DNA of 64,000 nt from Anaspis maculata (taxonomy: Eukaryota > Arthropoda > Insecta > Coleoptera > Scraptiidae): the NCBI GenBank assembly GCA_949128115.1, contig OX421961.1, forward strand, positions 123,321,050 to 123,385,049, read 5' to 3'. This document shows, one piece after another, positions 1 through 14,200 of this stretch (the stretch's first letter is position 1; each line of letters begins with the position of its first letter). Below the pieces are notes generated by a model. It was not told the origin of the DNA and ran no database searches. It worked only from the letters and a program-made list of their open reading frames with translations. Position numbers and translations under genes: made by a program.

Positions 1-2390
1 TGGAACAAGTAGCTGCCTACTCCAAAAGTGGTGACCGATCGTTTTAAAAGTCACGTGGGTTGAAGCCTGAAGTCACGTGGGTTGAAGCCTGAAGTCACGT
101 GGGTTGGAGCCTGGAGTCACGTGGGTTCAAACCTGAACTTTTTGGATAACAATTCTGTCTTCTTTTCTATATTTGTGTTCGTTCGTCGGATGTTGCGTTT
201 GGAAAGAGTAGCTGCCAACTTCAAAAGTGGTGACCGATCGATTTCAAAGTCACGTGGGTTGAAGCCCGAAGTCACGTGGGTTGAAGCCTGGAGTCACGTG
301 GGTTGAAGCCTGAAGTCACGTGGGTTAAAACCTGAACTTTTCAGATAACAATTGTGTCTTTTCTTCTATATTTGTGTTCGTTCGTCAGATGTTGCGTTTG
401 AAACAAGTAGCTGCCAACATCAAAAGTGGTGACCGATCGTTTTAAAAGTCACGTGGGTTGAAGCCTGAAGTCACGTGGGTTGGAGCTTGGAGTCACGTGG
501 GTTCAAACCTGAACTTCTTGAATCACAAATTCGTTATTTTTTTTTTGATATTTGTGTTCGTTCGTCAGATGTTGCGTTTGGAACAAGTAGCTGCCAACTC
601 CAAAAGTGGTGACCGATCGTTTCAAAAGTCACGTGGGTTGAAGCCTGAAGTCACGTGGGTTGAAGCCTGGAGTCACGTGGGTTGAAGCCTGAAGTCACGT
701 GGGTGAAAACCTGAACTTTTTGGATAACAATTGCGTCTTTTCTTCTATATTTGTGTTCGTTCGTCGGATGTTGCGTTTGGAAAGAGTAGCTGCCAACTTC
801 AAAAGTGGTGACCGATCGATTTCAATGTCACGTGGGTTGAAGCCCGAAGTCACGTGGGTTGAAGCCTGAAGTCACGTGGGTTGAAGCCTGAAGTCACGTG
901 GGTTAAAACCTGAACTTTTTAGATAACAATTGTGTCTTTTCTTCTATATTTGGTTCGTTCGTCAGATGTTGCGTTTGGAACAAGTAGCTGCCAACATCAA
1001 TTGCGGTGACCGATCGTTTCAAAAGTCACGTGTGTTGAAGCCTGAAGTCACGTGGGTTGAAGCCTGAAGTCACGTGGGTTGGAGCCTGGAGTCACGTGGG
1101 TTCAAACCTGAACTTTTTGGATAACAATTGTGTCTTTTTTTCTATATTTGTGTTCGTTCGTCGGATGTTGCGTTTGGAAAGAGTAGCTGCCAACTTCAAA
1201 AGTGGTGACCGATCGATTTCAAAAGTCACGTGTGTTGAAGCCTGAAGTCACGTGGGTTGGAGCCTGGAGGCACGTGGGTTCAAACCTGAACTTTTTGGAT
1301 AACAATTGTGTCTTTTTTTCTATATTTGTGTTCGTTCGTCAGATGTTGCGTTTGGAAAGAGTAGTTGCCAACTTCAAAAGTGGTGATCGATCGTTTTCAA
1401 AGTCACGTGGGTTGAAGCCTGAAGTCACGTGGGTTGAAACCTGAAGTCACGTGGGTTGAAGCCTGAAGTCACGTGGGTTGAAACCTGAACTTTTTGGATA
1501 ACAATTGCGACTTTTCTTCTATATTTGTGTTCGTTCGTCAGATGTTGCGTTTGGAACAAGTAGTTGCCAACTTCAAAAGTGGTGACCGATCGTTTTCAAA
1601 GTCACGTGGGTTGAAGCCTGAAGTCACGTGGGTTGAAGCCTAAAGTCACGTGGGTTGAAGCCTGGAGTCACGTGGGTTGAAACCTGAACTTTTTGGATAA
1701 CAATTGTGTCTTTTCTTCTATATTTGTGTTCGTTCGTCAGATGTTGCGTTAGGAACAAGTAGCTGCCAACATCAAAAGTGGTGACCGATCGTTTTAAAAG
1801 TCACGTGGGTTGAAGCCTGAAGTCACGTGGGTTGGAGCCTGGAGTCACGTGGGTTCAAACCTAAACTTTTTGGATAACAATTGTGTCTTTTTCTCTATAT
1901 TTGTGTTCGTTCGTCGGATGTTGCGTTTGGAAAGAGTAGCTGCCAACTTCGAAAGTGGTGACCGATCGATTTCAAAGTCACGTGGGTTGAAGCCCGAAGT
2001 CACGTGGGTTGAAGCCTGAAGTCACGTGGGTTGAAGCCTGAAGTCACGTGGGTTAAAACCTGAACTTTTTAGATAACAATTGTGTCTTTTCTTCTATATT
2101 TGTGTTCGTTCGTCAGATGTTGCGTTTGAAACAAGTAGCTGCCAACATCAAAAGTGGTGACCGATCGTTTTAAAAGTCACGTGGGTTGAAGCCTGAAGTC
2201 ACGTGGGTTGGAGCCTGGAGTCACGTGGGTCCAAACCTAAACTTTTTGAATAACAATTTCGTTTTTTTTTTTGATATTTGTGTTCGTTCGTCAGATGTTG
2301 CGTTTGGAACAAGTAGCTGCCAACTCCAAAAGTGGTGACCGATCGTTTTAAAAGTCACGTGGGTTGAAGCCTGAAGTCACGTGGGTTGAA
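1..2390 (+). repeat. Duplicate of 15165-17554
   Basis: The first bases of the window match 15165 onward at a constant offset of 15,164 bp (82/15246, 458/15622, 1057/16221, 1810/16974). The two diverge near 2390/17554, where subrepeat variants differ (GGGTTGCAGCCTGATG in this copy). Confidence 0.82.
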
Positions 2391-5300
2391 GCCTGGAGTC
2401 ACGTGGGTTGCAGCCTGATGTCACGTGGGTTAAAACCTGAACTTTTTGGATAACAATTGCGTCTTTTCTTCTATATTTGTGTTCGTTCGTCAGATGTTGC
2501 GTTTGGAACAAGTAGTTGCCAACTTCAAAAGTGGTGACCGATCGTTTTCAAAGTCACGTGGGTTGAAGCCTGAAGTCACGTGGGTTGAAGCCTAAAGTCA
2601 CGTGGGTTGAAGCCTGGAGTCACGTGGGTTGAAACCTGAACTTTTTGGATAACAATTGTGTCTTCTCTTCTATATTTGTGTTCGTTCGTCAGATGTTGCG
2701 TTAGGAACAAGTAGCTGCCAACATCAAAAGTGGTGACCGATCGTTTTAAAAGTCACGTGGGTTGAAGCCTGAAGTCACGTGGATTGGAGCCTGGAGTCAC
2801 GTGGGTCCAAACCTAAACTTTTTGAATAACAATTTCGTTTTTTTTTTGATATTTGTGTTCGTTCGTCAGATGTTGCGTTTGGAACAAGTAGCTGCCAACT
2901 CCAAAAGTGGTGACCGATCGTTTTAAAAGTCACGTGGGTTGAAGCCTGAAGTCACGTGGGTTGAAGCCTGGAGTCACGTGGGTTGCAGCCTGATGTCACG
3001 TGGGTTAAAACCTGAACTTTTTGGATAACAATTGCGTCTTTTCTTCTATATTTGTGTTCGTTCGTCAGATGTTGCGTTTGGAACAAGTAGCTGCCAACAT
3101 CAATTGCGGTGACCGATCGTTTCAAAAGTCACGTGTGTTGAAGCCTGAAGTCACGTGGGTTGAAGCCTGAAGTCACGTGGGTTGGAGCCTGGAGTCACGT
3201 GGGTTCAAACCTGAACTTTTTGGATAACAATTGTGTCTTTTTTTCTATATTTGTGTTCGTTCGTCGGATGTTGCGTTTGGAAAGAGTAGCTGCCAACTTC
3301 AAAAGTGGTGACCGATCGATTTCAAAGTCACGTGGGTTGAAGCCCGAAGTCACGTGGGTTGAAGCCTGGAGTCACGTGGGTTGAAGCCTGAAGTCACGTG
3401 GGTTAAAACCTGAACTTTTTAGATAACAATTGTGTCTTTTCTTCTATATTTGTGTTCGTTCGTCAGATGTTGCGTTTGAAACAAGTAGCTGCCAACATCA
3501 AAAGTGGTGACCGATCGTTTCAAAAGTCACGTGGGTTGAAGCCTGAAGTCACGTGGGTTGGAGCTTGGAGTCACGTGGGTTCAAACCTGAACTTCTTGAA
3601 TAACAATTTCGTTATTTTTTTTTTGATATTTGTGTTCGTTCGTCAGATGTTGCGTTTGGAACAAGTAGCTGCCAACATCAATTGCGGTGACCGATCGTTT
3701 CAAAAGTCACGTGTGTTGAAGCCTGAAGTCACGTGGGTTGGAGCCTGGAGGCACGTGGGTTCAAACCTGAACTTTTTGGATAACAATTGTGTCTTTTTCT
3801 CTATATTTGTGTTCGTTCGTCGGATGTTGCGTTTGGAAAGAGTAGCTGCCAACTTCAAAAGTGGTGACCGATCGATTTCAAAGTCACGTGGGTTGAAGCC
3901 CGAAGTCACGTGGGTTGAAGCCTGAAGTCACGTGGGTTAAAACCTGAACTTTTTAGATAACAATTGTGTCTTTTCTTCTATATTTGTGTTCGTTCGTCAG
4001 ATGTTGCGTTTGAAACAAGTAGCTGCCAACATCAAAAGTGGTGACCGATCGTTTTAAAAGTCACGTGGGTTGAAGCCTGAAGTCACGTGGGTTGGAGCCT
4101 GGAGTCACGTGGGTCCAAACCTAAACTTTTTGAATAACAATTTCGTTTTTTTTTTTGATATTTGTGTTCGTTCGTCAGATGTTGCGTTTGGAACAAGTAG
4201 CTGCCAACTCCAAAAGTGGTAACCGATCGTTTTAAAAGTCACGTGGGTTGAAGCCTGAAGTCACGTGGGTTAAAGCCTGGAGTCACGTGGGTTGAAGCCT
4301 AAAGTCACCTGGGTTAAAACCTGAACTTTTTGGATAACAATTGCGTCTTTTCTTCTATATTTGTGTTCGTTCGTCAGATGTTGCGTTTGGAATGAGTAGC
4401 TGCCAACATCAATTGCGGTGACCGATCGTTTCAAAAGTCACGTGTGTGGAAGCCTGAAGTCACGTGGGTTGGAGCCTGGAGTCACGTGGGTTCAAACCTG
4501 AACTTTTTGGATAACAATTGTGTCTTTTTTTCTATATTTGTGTTCGTTCGTCAGATGTTGCGTTTGGAAAGAGTAGTTGCCAACTTCAAAAGTGGTGATC
4601 GATCGTTTTCAAAGTCACGTGGGTTGAAGCCTGAAGTCACGTGGGTTGAAGCCTAAAATCACGTGAGTTGAAGCCTGGAGTCACGTGGGTTGAAACCTGA
4701 ACTTTTTGGATAACAATTGCGACTTTTCTTCTATATTTGTGTTCGTTCGTCAGATGTTGCGTTTGGAACAAATAGCTGCCAACATCAATTGCGGTGACCG
4801 ATCGTTTCAAAAGTCACGTGGGTTGAAGCCTGAAGTCACGTGGGTTGGAGCCTGGAGGCACGTGGGTTCAAGCCTGAACTTTTTGGATAACAATTGTGTC
4901 TTTTTTCTATATTTGTGTTCGTTCGTCAGATGTTGCGATTGGAAAGAGTGGTTGCCAACTTCAAAAGTGTTGACCGATCGTTTTCAAAGTCACGTGGGTT
5001 GAAGCCTGAAGTCACGTTGGTTGAAGCCTGAAGTCACGTGGGTTAGAACCTGAACTTTTTGGATAACAATTGTGTCTTTTCTTCTATATTTGTGTTCGTT
5101 CGTCAGATGTTGCGTTTGGAACAAGTAGCTGCCAACATCAAAAGTGGTGACCGATCGTTTCAAAAGTCACGTGGGTTGAAGCCTGAAGTCACGTGGGTTG
5201 GAGCCTGGAGTCACGTGGGTTCAAACCTAAACTTTTTGGATAACAATTGTGTCTTTTTTCCTATATTTGTGTTCGTTCGTCAGATGTTGCGTTTGGAAAG

Positions 5301-8300
5301 AGTAGCTGCCAACTTCAAAAGTGGTGACAGATCGTTTTCAAAGTCACGTGGGTTGAAGCCTGAAGTCACGTGGGTTAAAGCCTGAAGTCACGTGGGTTGA
5401 AACCTGAACTTTTTGGATAACAATTGCGACTTTTCTTCTATATTTGTGTTCGTTCGTCAGATGTTGCGTTTGGAACAAGTAGCTGTCAACAACAATTGCG
5501 GTGACCGATCGTTTCAAAAGTCACGTGTGTTGAAGCCTGAAGTCACGTGGGTTGGAGCCTGGAGTCACGTGGGTTCAAACCTGAACTTTTTGGATAACAA
5601 TTGTGTCTTTTTTTCTATATTTGTGTTCGTTCGTCAGATGTTGCGTTTGGAACAAGTAGCTGCCAACATCAATTGCGGTGACCGATCGTTTCAAAAGTCA
5701 CGTGTGTTGAAGCCTGAAGTCACGTGGGTTGAAGCCTGAAGTCACGTGGGTTGGAGCCTGGAGTCACGTGGGTTCAAACCTGAACTTTTTGGATAACAAT
5801 TGTGTCTTTTTTTCTATATTTGTGTTCGTTCGTCGGATGTTGCGTTTGGAAAGAGTAGCTGCCAACTTCAAAAGTGGTGACCGATCGATTTCAAAAGTCA
5901 CGTGTGTTGAAGCCTGAAGTCACGTGGGTTGGAGCCTGGAGGCACGTGGGTTCAAACCTGAACTTTTTGGATAACAATTGTGTCTTTTTTTCTATATTTG
6001 TGTTCGTTCGTCAGATGTTGCGTTTGGAAAGAGTAGTTGCCAACTTCAAAAGTGGTGATCGATCGTTTTCAAAGTCACGTGGGTTGAAGCCTGAAGTCAC
6101 GTGGGTTGAAACCTGAAGTCACGTGGGTTGAAGCCTGAAGTCACGTGGGTTGAAACCTGAACTTTTTGGATAACAATTGCGACTTTTCTTCTATATTTGT
6201 GTTCGTTCGTCAGATGTTGCGTTTGGAACAAGTAGTTGCCAACTTCAAAAGTGGTGACCGATTGTTTTCAAAGTCACGTGGGTTGAAGCCTGAAGTCACG
6301 TGGGTTGAAGCCTAAAGTCACGTGGGTTGAAGCCTGGAGTCACGTGGGTTGAAACCTGAACTTTTTGGATAACAATTGTGTCTTTTCTTCTATATTTGTG
6401 TTCGTTCGTCGGATGTTGCGTTAGGAACAAGTAGCTGCCAACATCAAAAGTGGTGACCGATCGTTTTAAAAGTCACGTGGGTTGAAGCCTGAAGTCACGT
6501 GGATTGGAGCCTGGAGTCACGTGGGTCCAAACCTAAACTTTTTGAATAACAATTTCGTTTTTTTTTTTGATATTTGTGTTCGTTCGTCAGATGTTGCGTT
6601 TGGAACAAGTAGCTGCCAACTCCAAAAGTGGTGACCGATCGTTTTAAAAGTCACGTGGGTTGAAGCCTGAAGTCACGTGGGTTAAAGCCTGGAGTCACGT
6701 GGGTTGAAGCCTAAAGTCACCTGGGTTAAAACCTGAACTTTTTGGATAACAATTGCGTCTTTTCTTCTATATTTGTGTTAGTTCGTCAGATGTTGCGTTT
6801 GGAATAAGTAGCTGCCAACATCAATTGCGGTGACCGATTGTTTCAAAAGTCACGTGTGTGGAAGCCTGAAGTCACGTGGGTTGGAGCCTGGAGTCACGTG
6901 GGTTCAAACCTGAACTTTTTGGATAACAATTGTGTTTTTTTTTCTATATTTGTGTTCGTTCGTCAGATGTTGCGTTTGGAAAGAGTAGTTGCCAACTTCA
7001 AAAGTGGTGATCGATCGTTTTCAAAGTCACGTGGGTTGAAGCCTGAAGTCACGTGGGTTGAAGCCTAAAATCACGTGAGTTGAAGCCTGGAGTCACGTGG
7101 GTTGAAACCTGAACTTTTTGGATAACAATTGCGACTTTTCTTCTATATTTGTGTTCGTTCGTCAGATGTTGCGTTTGGAACAAATAGCTGCCAACATCAA
7201 TTGCGGTGACCGATCGTTCCAAAAGTCACGTGTGTTGAAGCCTGAAGGCACGTGGGTTGGAGCCTGGAGTCACGTGGGTTCAAACCTGAACTTTTTGGAT
7301 AACAATTGTGTCTTTTTTTCTATATATGTGTTCGTTCGTCAGATGTTGCGTTTGGAAAGAGTAGTTGCCAACTTCAAAAAAGGTGACCGATCGTTTTCAA
7401 AGTCACGTGGGTTGAAGCCTGAAGTCACGTGGGTTAAAGCCTAAAGTCACGTGGGTTGAAGCCTGAAGTCACGTGGGTTGAAACCTGAACTTTTTGGATG
7501 ACAATTGTGTCTTTTCTTCTATATTTGTGTTCGTTCGTCGGATGTTGCGTTAGGAACAAGTAGCTGCCAACTTCAAAAGTGTTGACCGATCGTTTTCAAA
7601 GTCACGTGGGTTGAAGCCTGAAGTCACGTTGGTTGAAGCCTGAAGTCACGTGGGTTAGAACCTGAACTTTTTGGATAACAATTGTGTCTTTTCTTCTATA
7701 TTTGTGTTCGTTCGTCAGATGTTGCGTTTGGACCAAGTAGCTGCCAACATCAAAAGTGGTGACCGATCGTTTCAAAAGTCACGTGGGTTGAAGCCTGAAG
7801 TCACGTGGGTTGGAGCCTGGAGTCACGTGGGTTCAAACCTAAACTTTTTGGATAACAATTGTGTCTTTTTTCCTATATTTGTGTTCGTTCGTCAGATGTT
7901 GCGTTTGGAAAGAGTAGCTGCCAACTTCAAAAGTGGTGACAGATCGTTTTCAAAGTCACGTGGGTTGAAGCCTGAAGTCACGTGGGTTAAAGCCTGAAGT
8001 CACGTGGGTTGAAACCTGAACTTTTTGGATAACAATTGCGACTTTTCTTCTATATTTGTGTTCGTTCGTCAGATGTTGCGTTTGGAACAAGTAGCTGTCA
8101 ACAACAATTGCGGTGACCGATCGTTTCAAAAGTCACGTGTGTTGAAGCTTGAAGTCACGTGGGTTGGAGCCTGGAGTCACGTGGGTTCAAACCTGAACTT
8201 TTTGGATAACAATTGTGTCTTTTTTTCTATATTTGTGTTCGTTCGTCAGATGTTGCGTTTGGAATGAGTAGTTGCCAACTTCGAAAGTGGTGACCGATCG

Positions 8301-11234
8301 TTTTCAAAGTCACGTGGGTTGAAGCCTGAAGTCACGTGGGTTGAAGCCTAAAGTCACGTGGGTTGAAGCCTGAAGTCACGTGGGTTGAAACCTGAACTTT
8401 TTGGATAACAATTGTGTCTTTTCTTCTATATTTGTGTTCGTTCGTCAGATGTTGCGTTTGGAACAAGTAGCTGCCAACATCAATTGCGGTGACCGATCGT
8501 TTTAAAAGTCACGTGGGTTGAAGCCTGAAGTCACGTGGGTTGGAGCCTGGAGTCACGTGGGTTCAAGCCTGAACTTTTTGGATAACAATTGTGTCTTTTT
8601 TTCTATATTTGGTTCGTTCGTCAGATGTTGCGTTTGGAACAAGTAGCTGCCAACATCAATTGCGGTGACCGATCGTTTCAAAAGTCACGTGTGTTGAAGC
8701 CTGAAGTCACGTGGGTTGAAGCCTGAAGTCACGTGGGTTGGAGCCTGGAGTCACGTGGGTTCAAACCTGAACTTTTTGGATAACAATTGTGTCTTTTTTT
8801 CTATATTTGTGTTCGTTCGTCGGATGTTGCGTTTGGAAAGAGTAGCTGCCAACTTCAAAAGTGGTGACCGATCGATTTCAAAGTCACGTGGGTTGAAGCC
8901 CGAAGTCACGTGGGTTGAAGCCTGAAGTCACGTGGGTTGGAGCTTGGAGTCACGTGGGTTCAAACCTGAACTTCTTGAATAACAATTTCGTTATTTTTTT
9001 TTTGATATTTGTGTTCGTTCGTCAGATGTTGCGTTTGGAACAAGTAGCTGCCTACTCCAAAAGTGGTGACCGATCGTTTCAAAAGTCACGTGGGTTGAAG
9101 CCTGAAGTCACGTGGGTTGAAGCCTGGAGTCACGTGGGTTGAAGCCTGAAGTCACGTGGGTGAAAACCTGAACTTTTTGGATAACAATTGCGTCTTTTCT
9201 TCTATATTTGTGTTCGTTCGTCAGATGTTGCGTTTGGAACAAGTAGCTGCCAACATCAATTGCGGTGACCGATCGTTTCAAAAGTCACGTGTGTTGAAGC
9301 CTGAAGTCACGTGGGTTGGAGCCTGGAGTCACGTGGGTTCAAACCTGAACTTTTTGGATAACAATTGTGTCTTTTTTTCTATATTTGTGTTCGTTCGTCA
9401 GATGTTGCGTTTGGAAAGAGTAGTTGCCAACTTCAAAAGTGGTGATCGATCGTTTTCAAAGTCACGTGGGTTGAAGCCTGAAGTCACGTGGGTTGAAACC
9501 TGAAGTCGCGTGGGTTGAAGCCTGAAGTCACGTGGGTTGAAACCTGAACTTTTTGGATAACAATTGCGACTTTTCTTCTATATTTGTGTTCGTTCGTCAG
9601 ATGTTGCGTTTGGAACAAGTAGTTGCCAACTTCAAAAGTGGTGACCGATCGTTTTAGAAGTCACGTGGGTTGAAGCCTGAAGTCACGTGGGTTGGAGCCT
9701 GGAGTCACGTGGGTTCAAACCTGAACTTTTTGGATAACAATTGTGTCTTTTTTTCTATATTTGTGTTCGTTCGTCAGATGTTGCGTTTGGAAAGAGTAGT
9801 TGCCAACTTCAAAAGTGGTGATCGATCGTTTTCAAAGTCACGTGGGTTGAAGCCTGAAGTCACGTGGGTTGAAGCCTAAAATCACGTGAGTTGAAGCCTG
9901 AAGTCACGTGGGTTGAAACCTGAACTTTTTGGATAACAATTGTGTCTTTTCTTCTATATTTGTGTTCGTTCGTCGGATGTTGCGTTAGGAACAAGTAGCT
10001 GCCAACATCAAAAGCGGTGACCGATCGTTTTAAAAGTCACGTGGGTTGAAGCCTGAAGTCACGTGGGTTGGAGCCTGGAGTCACATGGGTTCAAGCCTGA
10101 ACTTTTTGGATAACAATTGTGTCTTTTTTCTATATTTGTGTTCGTTCGTCAGATGTTGCGATTGGAAAGAGTGGTTGCCAACTTCAAAAGTGGTGACCGA
10201 TCGTTTTCAAAGTCACGTGGGTTGAAGCCTGAAGTCACGTTGATTGAAGCCTGAAGTCACGTGGGTTAGAACCTGAACTTTTTGGATAACAATTGTGTCT
10301 TTTCTTCTATATTTGTGTTCGTTCGTCAGATGTTGCGTTTGGAACAAGTAGCTGCCAACATCAAAAGTGGTGACCGATCGTTTCAAAAGTCACGTGGGTT
10401 GAAGCCTGAAGTCACGTGGGTTGGAGCCTGGAGTCACGTGGGTTCAAACCTAAACTTTTTGGATAACAATTGAGTCTTTTTTCCTATATTTGTGTTCGTT
10501 CGTCAGATGTTGCGTTTGGAAAGAGTAGCTGCCAACTTCAAAAGTGGTGACAGATCGTTTTCAAAGTCACGTGGATTGAAGCCTAAAGTCACGTGGGTTA
10601 AAGCCTGAAGTCACGTGGGTTGAAACCTGAACTTTTTGGATAACAATTGCGACTTTTCTTCTATATTTGTGTTCGTTCGTCAGATGTTGCGTTTGGAACA
10701 AGTAGCTGTCAACATCAATTGCGGTGACCGATCGTTTCAAAAGTCACGTGTGTTGAAGCCTGAAGTCACGTGGGTTGGAGCCTGGAGTCACGTGGGTTCA
10801 AACCTGAACTGTTTGGATAACAATTGTGTCTTTTTTTTCTATATTTGTGTTCGTTCGTCAGATGTTGCGTTTGGAATGAGTAGTTGCCAACTTCAAAAGT
10901 GGTGACCGATCGTTTTCAAAGTCACGTGGGTTGAAGCCTGAAGTCACGTGGGTTGAAGCCTAAAGTCACGTGGGTTGAAGCCTGAAGTCACGTGGGTTGA
11001 AACCTGAACTTTTTGGATAACAATTGTGTCTTTTCTTCTATATTTGTGTTCGTTCGTCAGATGTTGCGTTTGGAACAAGTAGCTGTCAACATCAATTGCG
11101 GTGACCGATCGTTCTAAAAGTCACGTGGGTTGAAGCCTGAAGTCACGTGGGTTGGAGCCTGGAGTCACGTGGGTTCAAACCTGAACTTTTTGGATAACAA
11201 TTGTGTCTTTTTCTCTATATTTGTGTTCGTTCGT

Positions 11235-14200
11235 CGGATGTTGCGTTTGGAAAGAGTAGCTGCCAACTTCAAAAGTGGTGACCGATCGATTTCAATGTCA
11301 CGTGGGTTGAAGCCCGAAGTCACGTGGGTTGAAGCCTGAAGTCACGTGGGTTGAAGCCTGAAGTCACGTGGGTTAAAACCTGAACTTTTTAGATAACAAT
11401 TGTGTCTTTTCTTCTATATTTGGTTCGTTCGTCAGATGTTGCGTTTGGAACAAGTAGCTGCCAACATCAATTGCGGTGACCGATCGTTTCAAAAGTCACG
11501 TGTGTTGAAGCCTGAAGTCACGTGGGTTGAAGCCTGAAGTCACGTGGGTTGGAGCCTGGAGTCACGTGGGTTCAAACCTGAACTTTTTGGATAACAATTG
11601 TGTCTTTTTTTCTATATTTGTGTTCGTTCGTCGGATGTTGCGTTTGGAAAGAGTAGCTGCCAACTTCAAAAGTGGTGACCGATCGATTTCAAAAGTCACG
11701 TGTGTTGAAGCCTGAAGTCACGTGGGTTGGAGCCTGGAGGCACGTGGGTTCAAACCTGAACTTTTTGGATAACAATTGTGTCTTTTTTTCTATATTTGTG
11801 TTCGTTCGTCAGATGTTGCGTTTGGAAAGAGTAGTTGCCAACTTCAAAAGTGGTGATCGATCGTTTTCAAAGTCACGTGGGTTGAAGCCTGAAGTCACGT
11901 GGGTTGAAACCTGAAGTCACGTGGGTTGAAGCCTGAAGTCACGTGGGTTGAAACCTGAACTTTTTGGATAACAATTGCGACTTTTCTTCTATATTTGTGT
12001 TCGTTCGTCAGATGTTGCGTTTGGAACAAGTAGTTGCCAACTTCAAAAGTGGTGACCGATCGTTTTCAAAGTCACGTGGGTTGAAGCCTGAAGTCACGTG
12101 GGTTGAAGCCTAAAGTCACGTGGGTTGAAGCCTGGAGTCACGTGGGTTGAAACCTGAACTTTTTGGATAACAATTGTGTCTTTTCTTCTATATTTGTGTT
12201 CGTTCGTCAGATGTTGCGTTAGGAACAAGTAGCTGCCAACATCAAAAGTGGTGACCGATCGTTTTAAAAGTCACGTGGGTTGAAGCCTGAAGTCACGTGG
12301 GTTGGAGCCTGGAGTCACGTGGGTTCAAACCTAAACTTTTTGGATAACAATTGTGTCTTTTTCTCTATATTTGTGTTCGTTCGTCGGATGTTGCGTTTGG
12401 AAAGAGTAGCTGCCAACTTCGAAAGTGGTGACCGATCGATTTCAAAGTCACGTGGGTTGAAGCCCGAAGTCACGTGGGTTGAAGCCTGAAGTCACGTGGG
12501 TTGAAGCCTGAAGTCACGTGGGTTAAAACCTGAACTTTTTAGATAACAATTGTGTCTTTTCTTCTATATTTGTGTTCGTTCGTCAGATGTTGCGTTTGAA
12601 ACAAGTAGCTGCCAACATCAAAAGTGGTGACCGATCGTTTTAAAAGTCACGTGGGTTGAAGCCTGAAGTCACGTGGGTTGGAGCCTGGAGTCACGTGGGT
12701 CCAAACCTAAACTTTTTGAATAACAATTTCGTTTTTTTTTTTGATATTTGTGTTCGTTCGTCAGATGTTGCGTTTGGAACAAGTAGCTGCCAACTCCAAA
12801 AGTGGTGACCGATCGTTTTAAAAGTCACGTGGGTTGAAGCCTGAAGTCACGTGGGTTAAAGCCAGGAGTCACGTGGGTTGAAGCCTAAAGTCACCTGGGT
12901 TAAAACCTGAACTTTTTGGATAACAATTGCGTCTTTTCTTCTATATTTGTGTTCGTTCGTCAGATGTTGCGTTTGGAATAAGTAGCTGCCAACATCAATT
13001 GCGGTGACCGATCGTTCCAAAAGTCACGTGTGTGGAAGCCTGAAGTCACGTGGGTTGGAGCCTGGAGTCACGTGGGTTCAAACCTGAACTTTTTGGATAA
13101 CAATTGTGTCTTTTTTTCTATATTTGTGTTCGTTCGTCAGATGTTGCGTTTGGAAAGAGTAGTTGCCAACTTCAAAAGTGGTGATCGATCGTTTTCAAAG
13201 TCACGTGGGTTGAAGCCTAAAATCACGTGAGTTGAAGCCTGGAGTCACGTGGGTTGAAACCTGAACTTTTTGGATAACAATTGCGACTTTTCTTCTATAT
13301 TTGTGTTCGTTCGTCAGATGTTGCGTTTGGAACAAATAGCTGCCAACATCAATTGCGGTGACCGATCGTTTCAAAAGTCACGTGTGTTGAAGCCTGAAGG
13401 CACGTGGGTTGGAGCCTGGAGTCACGTGGGTTCAAACCTGAACTTTTTGGATAACAATTGTGTCTTTTTTTCTATATATGTGTTCGTTCGTCAGATGTTG
13501 CGTTTGGAAAGAGTAGTTGCCAACTTCAAAAGTGGTGACCGATCGTTTTCAAAGTCACGTGGGTTGAAGCCTGAAGTCACGTGGGTTGAAGCCTAAAGTC
13601 ACGTGGGTTGAAGCCTGAAGTCACGTGGGTTGAAACCTGAACTTTTTGGATAACAATTGTGTCTTTTCTTCTATATTTGTGTTCGTTCGTCAGATGTTGC
13701 GTTTGGAACAAGTAGCTGCAAACATCAAAAGTGGTGACCGATCGTTTCAAAAGTCACGTGGGTTGAAGCCTGAAGTCACGTGGGTTGGAGCCTGGAGTCA
13801 CGTGGGTTCAAACCTAAACTTTTTGGATAACAATTGTGTCTTTTTTCCTATATTTGTGTTCGTTCGTCAGATGTTGCGTTTGGAAAGAGTAGCTGCCAAC
13901 TTCAAAAGTGGTGACAGATCGTTTTCAAAGTCACGTGGGTTGAAGCCTGAAGTCACGTGGGTTAAAGCCTGAAGTCACGTGGGTTGAAACCTGAACTTTT
14001 TGGATAACAATTGCGACTTTTCTTCTATATTCGTGTTCGTTCGTCAGATGTTGCGTTTGGAACAAGTAGCTGTCAACAACAATTGCGGTGACCGATCGTT
14101 TCAAAAGTCACGTGTGTTGAAGCCTGAAGTCACGTGGGTTGGAGCCTGGAGTCACGTGGGTTCAAACCTGAACTTTTTGGATAACAATTGTGTCTTTTTT

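Noticed and set aside
130..160. GGATAACAATT in each monomer, resembling half of the lac operator
   Set aside because: An 11-base chance match in non-bacterial DNA, with no second half-site.
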